From positions 1-15,655 of the forward strand of contig CAZFLD010000087.1 in the NCBI GenBank assembly GCA_964519835.1: DNA of 15,655 bases, written 5' to 3'. Below, piece by piece: positions 12,928-15,655 of this stretch. Source of the stretch: CAZFLD01 sp964519835 (GTDB lineage: Bacteria > Spirochaetota > Spirochaetia > DSM-27196 > CAZFLD01). Every line of letters starts with the position of its first letter. Positions within the stretch are counted from its first letter, which is position 1. The notes below the pieces were generated by a model. That model saw only the letters and a list, made by a program, of their open reading frames with translations. It was not told where the DNA came from and ran no database searches. A program made the position numbers and the translations under genes.

Positions 12928-14436
12928 TTGAGTCGACGAACCTCCCCACACATTCTTCTCTTTAACCCGGATCAGTTCCGATTCGACGGACTGAGCCATC
13001 TTGGGCGGCAGGTAGGTACAACACCCGTTATCGACGAGTTGGTGGCGCAAGACGCAGTCAGTTTTTCGTCGGCTTTTTGCCAGAACCCCGTGTGTACACC
13101 GAGCCGCTGTAGTTTTATGACAGGCCACTATCCACACGTTCGTGGGCATAGAACGATGTTTCACATGCTTCATCTCGAGCGTGGAGAGCCCCATCTCCTG
13201 AACATCCTCAAAGAGAACGGCTACTTCGTCTGGTGGGGTGGGAAGAACGATCTTGTCCCGGCACAGAGTGGTTTCGAAGACCATTGCTCCTACCGGTACA
13301 GGCCGTCCCAAGCAGACTATCAAAAGTGGGGGCACGGCCCCAAGGCGGGGCTCCACGCCGATACCTCCTGGCGGGGAGATCGAACGGGCGACAACTTCTA
13401 CAGTTTCTTTGCAGGCAGACTGGACACGGGCACCGATACCATCTACTGCGATTCCGATTGGGCGAATGTGTTGGGTGCCGTCGACTTCATACAAAACTAC
13501 GAAGGGAGTCAACCACTGTGCTTGTTCCTTTCGCTGAACTATCCCCATCCACCCTACGGTGTAGAGGAGCCATTCTACTCCGCGGTCGACCGCGGGAAAC
13601 CGGCACCGCGCATCCCCACGCCAACTCGGGACTCCGGAAAGGCTGCAATCCTCGAGGCCATCCGCAGTGGGCAAGGCCTGCAATCGTGGCCGGAGGAGCG
13701 CTTCCGTGAGCTCAGGGCCACATACTTTGGGATGTGCAAAAGAATCGACCATCAGTTTGGTCTGATCCTCGAGGCACTACGGGATGCCGGCATGTACGAC
13801 GACACGGCCGTGTTTTTTTTCTCAGACCACGGGGATTACACGGGAGACTATGGACTCGTAGAGAAGAACCAAAACACGTTCGAAGATACACTCTGCCGAG
13901 TTCCTTTTGTGGTCAAGCCGCCCGGTGGTGCCGGGGATCCGGGAGTTGCCGACGGGCTCGTCGAGCTCGTGGATTTGCCCGCGACGGTCTGTGCCGTCGC
14001 TGGGGTAGAGCCTGGATACACTCAGTTCGGCAACGACTTGTCTGCGGTGACCGACGATCGCACGATCTCCACGAGATCAGAGGTTTTCTGCGAAGGCGGC
14101 CGCCTACGGGGCGAGTCCGAGGCGATGGAGCTTCCCTCCCTCGATGCCTACGAGGATCCTGCGGAGAGTCTCTACTATCCGCGGAGCAGCTTGCAGCGGT
14201 CCGACCAAGGCGACCTTCACGGAAAGGCGACGATGATCCGCACCAAGAGCCACAAGTACGTGCGGCGGCTGTACGAGAAAGACGAAGTCTACGACCTGGT
14301 CGACGATCCCCAGGAGCTTAGCAATCGTATTGACGATCCGGCGCTGGCCGATGTCGTCGCAGACCTCCAAAGCCGTATGCTGTCCTGGTACCAACGGACC
14401 TGCGATGTGGTGCCTCGACAGTTGGATACGCGATGA
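12928..14436 (+). CDS. Sulfatase, Cys-type (formylglycine-dependent)
   Basis: This 502-residue enzyme belongs to the alkaline phosphatase/sulfatase superfamily and hydrolyses sulfate esters. The maturation motif CTPSRCSFMTG has its catalytic Cys at 56, which must be converted to formylglycine. Metal-site residues are D15-Q16 in NPDQFRFDG (DQ rather than DD) and D300-H301 in FFSDHGDYTGDYGL. K106 in GGKNDLV replaces the common GKWH context. The C-terminal YDLVDDPQELSN segment is typical. There is no signal peptide, so it acts in the cytosol. The start is TTG at 12928: an in-frame stop lies at 12919-12921, GAGGT is 8 nt upstream, and the alignment with other sulfatases (PHILLFNPDQ) begins at once. 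No maturase gene is in the window. It is probably the last gene of the ABC operon and is convergent with the second glycosidase. Confidence 0.93.
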   Translation: MSRRTSPHILLFNPDQFRFDGLSHLGRQVGTTPVIDELVAQDAVSFSSAFCQNPVCTPSRCSFMTGHYPHVRGHRTMFHMLHLERGEPHLLNILKENGYFVWWGGKNDLVPAQSGFEDHCSYRYRPSQADYQKWGHGPKAGLHADTSWRGDRTGDNFYSFFAGRLDTGTDTIYCDSDWANVLGAVDFIQNYEGSQPLCLFLSLNYPHPPYGVEEPFYSAVDRGKPAPRIPTPTRDSGKAAILEAIRSGQGLQSWPEERFRELRATYFGMCKRIDHQFGLILEALRDAGMYDDTAVFFFSDHGDYTGDYGLVEKNQNTFEDTLCRVPFVVKPPGGAGDPGVADGLVELVDLPATVCAVAGVEPGYTQFGNDLSAVTDDRTISTRSEVFCEGGRLRGESEAMELPSLDAYEDPAESLYYPRSSLQRSDQGDLHGKATMIRTKSHKYVRRLYEKDEVYDLVDDPQELSNRIDDPALADVVADLQSRMLSWYQRTCDVVPRQLDTR

Positions 14437-14475
14437 ACTATCTCCGGTGCTCGGACCCGTGGCCGTTGGTCCCGA

Positions 14476-15480
14476 CTACGGCGCCCAGTCCTGAATCGGA
14501 ATATGGACATTGAACGAGTGGGACTCCGATGTATCCGGAGACGCCGCGCAGTACAACACGAGGGGTTTCCCGTCTTCAACCAGCAACTGGGGGCGCTCGA
14601 GTCGATGAAGCCGCATCGGGGCGCCGTCCTTGTCGACGATTTCCGTAGACGACAGCAGTGTGTTGCCCGCCGGTGCCCAGTCGAAGCCGTCGGGTGAACG
14701 GAACACCGCAAGCGACCGACCGGACCCGGTGAAGCTGCCGTCAAAGTCCTTGACTACGGCAAGGTAAGCATCCCCGTCGTGCCAGATGTACGGATCCTCG
14801 GCGGGGAAGTTGTGCCCCGGGAACGTGAATATCGGCGTGAGGTTCTTTTCGAATGGTCCGGTGGGATACTTCGCGGTGGCTGCCAAGTGTGTTACCGGTC
14901 CGCCGAACGGAAGCGGGTTTTGTGCAGCTACCGCCTTGTAAACCATCAGGTAGCCGCCGGTCGGCCGGCTCGTGACCGCCGGGTTTGCCACGCAGAGATG
15001 ATCAGGAGCACCCACGTCCGAACTCGTCGGGATGACCGGTGCGTCCATTCTCCGCCACGGGCCTTCCGGACTATCCGACACCGCTACACCAATCCGCTGA
15101 TTGTTTCGGTGCACCCAGTTCAAGCCATCGGTAGGAGACACATCGTCGCCGGTGTTTCCGGTGTAGTACAGGTAGAGCTTGTCCCCGAACTTGTGGACGG
15201 TGGGGTTGTGAGTACACAATCCGTCCCAATACTCGGCGCCGCGACGCGGAAGCGCGACGTCTACATGCCGAAACGGGCCGTGCGGACCGGAGGCAACTGC
15301 ATGAGCGACCTCGGAGTTTGTGGTCCACGCATGCATTCCCATAGAGCGAGGCCAGCGTGAGTAGTACATGTGGCAGGTACCGTCTTGGTCACGATACACA
15401 CTCCCGCCCCAGATGAAGTAGTTCGGGTCGATAAAGATTCCGCTTCGCGGAAGGGGTTGTAGCGTCGCAGCTCTTTTCAT
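14476..15480 (-). CDS. Beta-propeller glycoside hydrolase-like protein (GH43/GH117-like fold), copy B
   Basis: This 334-residue cytosolic protein is a clear paralogue of the one at 11911-12882. Shared anchors in the same order are DPNYFIWGG (18-26), SRWPRSMG, AWTTNSE, YWDG (D86) then HNP (91-93), YLYYTG, VHRNNQRIGVAVSD and GPWRRMD. MVYKA, PFGG, AEDPYIW (E228, D229), RLERP (E295) and a terminal SHSFNVHIP follow. Acids D18, D86, D229 and E295 correspond to those of copy A and are candidate catalytic residues. ATG 15480 is preferred because AAGGA lies 7 nt upstream and the N-terminus matches copy A in length. An in-frame TTG at 15516 falls 9 nt after the -10 box and would be a leaderless alternative. 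It has its own promoter and converges on the sulfatase with 39 nt between stop codons. Confidence 0.82.
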   Translation of the reverse strand: MKRAATLQPLPRSGIFIDPNYFIWGGSVYRDQDGTCHMYYSRWPRSMGMHAWTTNSEVAHAVASGPHGPFRHVDVALPRRGAEYWDGLCTHNPTVHKFGDKLYLYYTGNTGDDVSPTDGLNWVHRNNQRIGVAVSDSPEGPWRRMDAPVIPTSSDVGAPDHLCVANPAVTSRPTGGYLMVYKAVAAQNPLPFGGPVTHLAATAKYPTGPFEKNLTPIFTFPGHNFPAEDPYIWHDGDAYLAVVKDFDGSFTGSGRSLAVFRSPDGFDWAPAGNTLLSSTEIVDKDGAPMRLHRLERPQLLVEDGKPLVLYCAASPDTSESHSFNVHIPIQDWAP

Positions 15481-15525
15481 CTCTGATCCTTGGTTGCTTA
15501 GCGGAGCCTTGCTCAATTTGACGCT

Positions 15526-15554
15526 ATAATAGCATCGTCTGCCGCTGCTTTCAA
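15526..15554 (-). promoter_or_regulatory. Promoter of glycosidase copy B
   Basis: On the minus strand TTGAAA (15554-15549), exactly 17 bp of spacer, and TATTAT (15531-15526) preceded by TGC form a near-consensus extended promoter. Transcription would start near 15519, giving a leader of about 38 nt to ATG 15480. Confidence 0.7.
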
Positions 15555-15562
15555 GAGAAGGT

Positions 15563-15593
15563 GGCCGGCCGAATCGTCGGGCCGGCCGAATCG
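15563..15593. repeat. Two 14-bp direct repeats upstream of glycosidase copy B
   Basis: GGCCGGCCGAATCG occurs at 15563-15576 and again at 15580-15593, offset by 17 bp, starting 8 bp upstream of the copy B -35 box (minus-strand sense). Each contains the palindrome GGCCGGCC. This is a possible regulator-binding site for the locus; no second occurrence was noticed at the other promoters. Confidence 0.5.
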
Positions 15594-15655
15594 ACTTTTG
15601 TTAGTCGACGCCGGGCCGCTACCAGTACCTTTGGGAGCATGTCCAATGATCGAAG

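Noticed and set aside
12535..13752. Long minus-strand open frame (405 codons) opposite the glycosidase and sulfatase genes
   Set aside because: It spans two well-supported plus-strand genes and has no domain-like pattern; it is a shadow frame.
15481..15516. TTG start at 15516 for glycosidase copy B
   Set aside because: It is 9 nt after the -10 box and could be leaderless, but ATG 15480 has AAGGA at good spacing and matches the length of copy A.
15639..15655. Possible start of a plus-strand gene at the right edge (ATG 15646, GGGAG 8 nt upstream)
   Set aside because: Only three codons are visible, so it cannot be distinguished from chance.
1..15655. CRISPR arrays, tRNA or rRNA genes, transposases, inverted-repeat-bounded insertion elements
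   Set aside because: I looked for repeated spacers, cloverleaf-like segments and transposase motifs and found none that I could support.

Overview
The window looks like a chromosomal segment of a moderately high-GC, probably diderm bacterium. A spirochaete is my tentative guess. The reasons are the style of the solute-binding protein signal peptide (type I, ending in FG before an RG, with no lipobox cysteine), an LplB/YtcP-type sugar importer controlled by a membrane-bound AraC regulator, and a GroEL without the usual GGM tail. None of this is diagnostic and the phylum cannot be settled from the text alone.

Layout. Positions 1-342 hold no convincing gene, but contain a good sigma-70-type promoter and a structured leader for groES-groEL (343-2243). 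A cluster of stem-loops including a clear intrinsic terminator follows groEL. Positions 2244-2703 hold the terminators, a decayed remnant of a ribbon-helix-helix antitoxin on the minus strand, and three tandem 17-bp repeats. Next come a DinB/YfiT-like metal-binding four-helix protein (2704-3246) and a compact IclR-type regulator (3447-4103).

From about 4147 to 15480 the window is a carbohydrate-catabolic island. It encodes an FAD-dependent oxidoreductase with an extra C-terminal domain; a membrane-anchored AraC-type sensor-regulator (minus strand), divergent from two ABC sugar permeases and a solute-binding protein; a predicted five-bladed beta-propeller glycosidase; a sulfatase with the Cys-x-Pro-Ser-Arg formylglycine site; and, convergent to these, a second paralogous beta-propeller glycosidase. 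The sulfatase, both glycosidases and the oxidoreductase have no signal peptide. The likely scheme is import first and processing afterwards: a small sulfated or otherwise modified sugar is captured by the binding protein, imported, then oxidised, desulfated and hydrolysed in the cytosol. The transporter ATPase and the sulfatase-maturating enzyme are absent from the window and would have to be encoded elsewhere.

Regulatory reading. The divergent intergenic region between the AraC regulator and the permeases carries a strong promoter with a perfect 8-bp inverted repeat plus an extra upstream half-site just before the -35 box, as expected for an activator site. Four promoter-proximal genes (DinB, IclR, AraC, first permease) have a -10 box only 6-10 nt before the start codon and no Shine-Dalgarno sequence, so their transcripts are probably leaderless. 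Several other genes (groES, groEL, the FAD enzyme, the binding protein, the first glycosidase and the sulfatase) have recognisable Shine-Dalgarno sequences.
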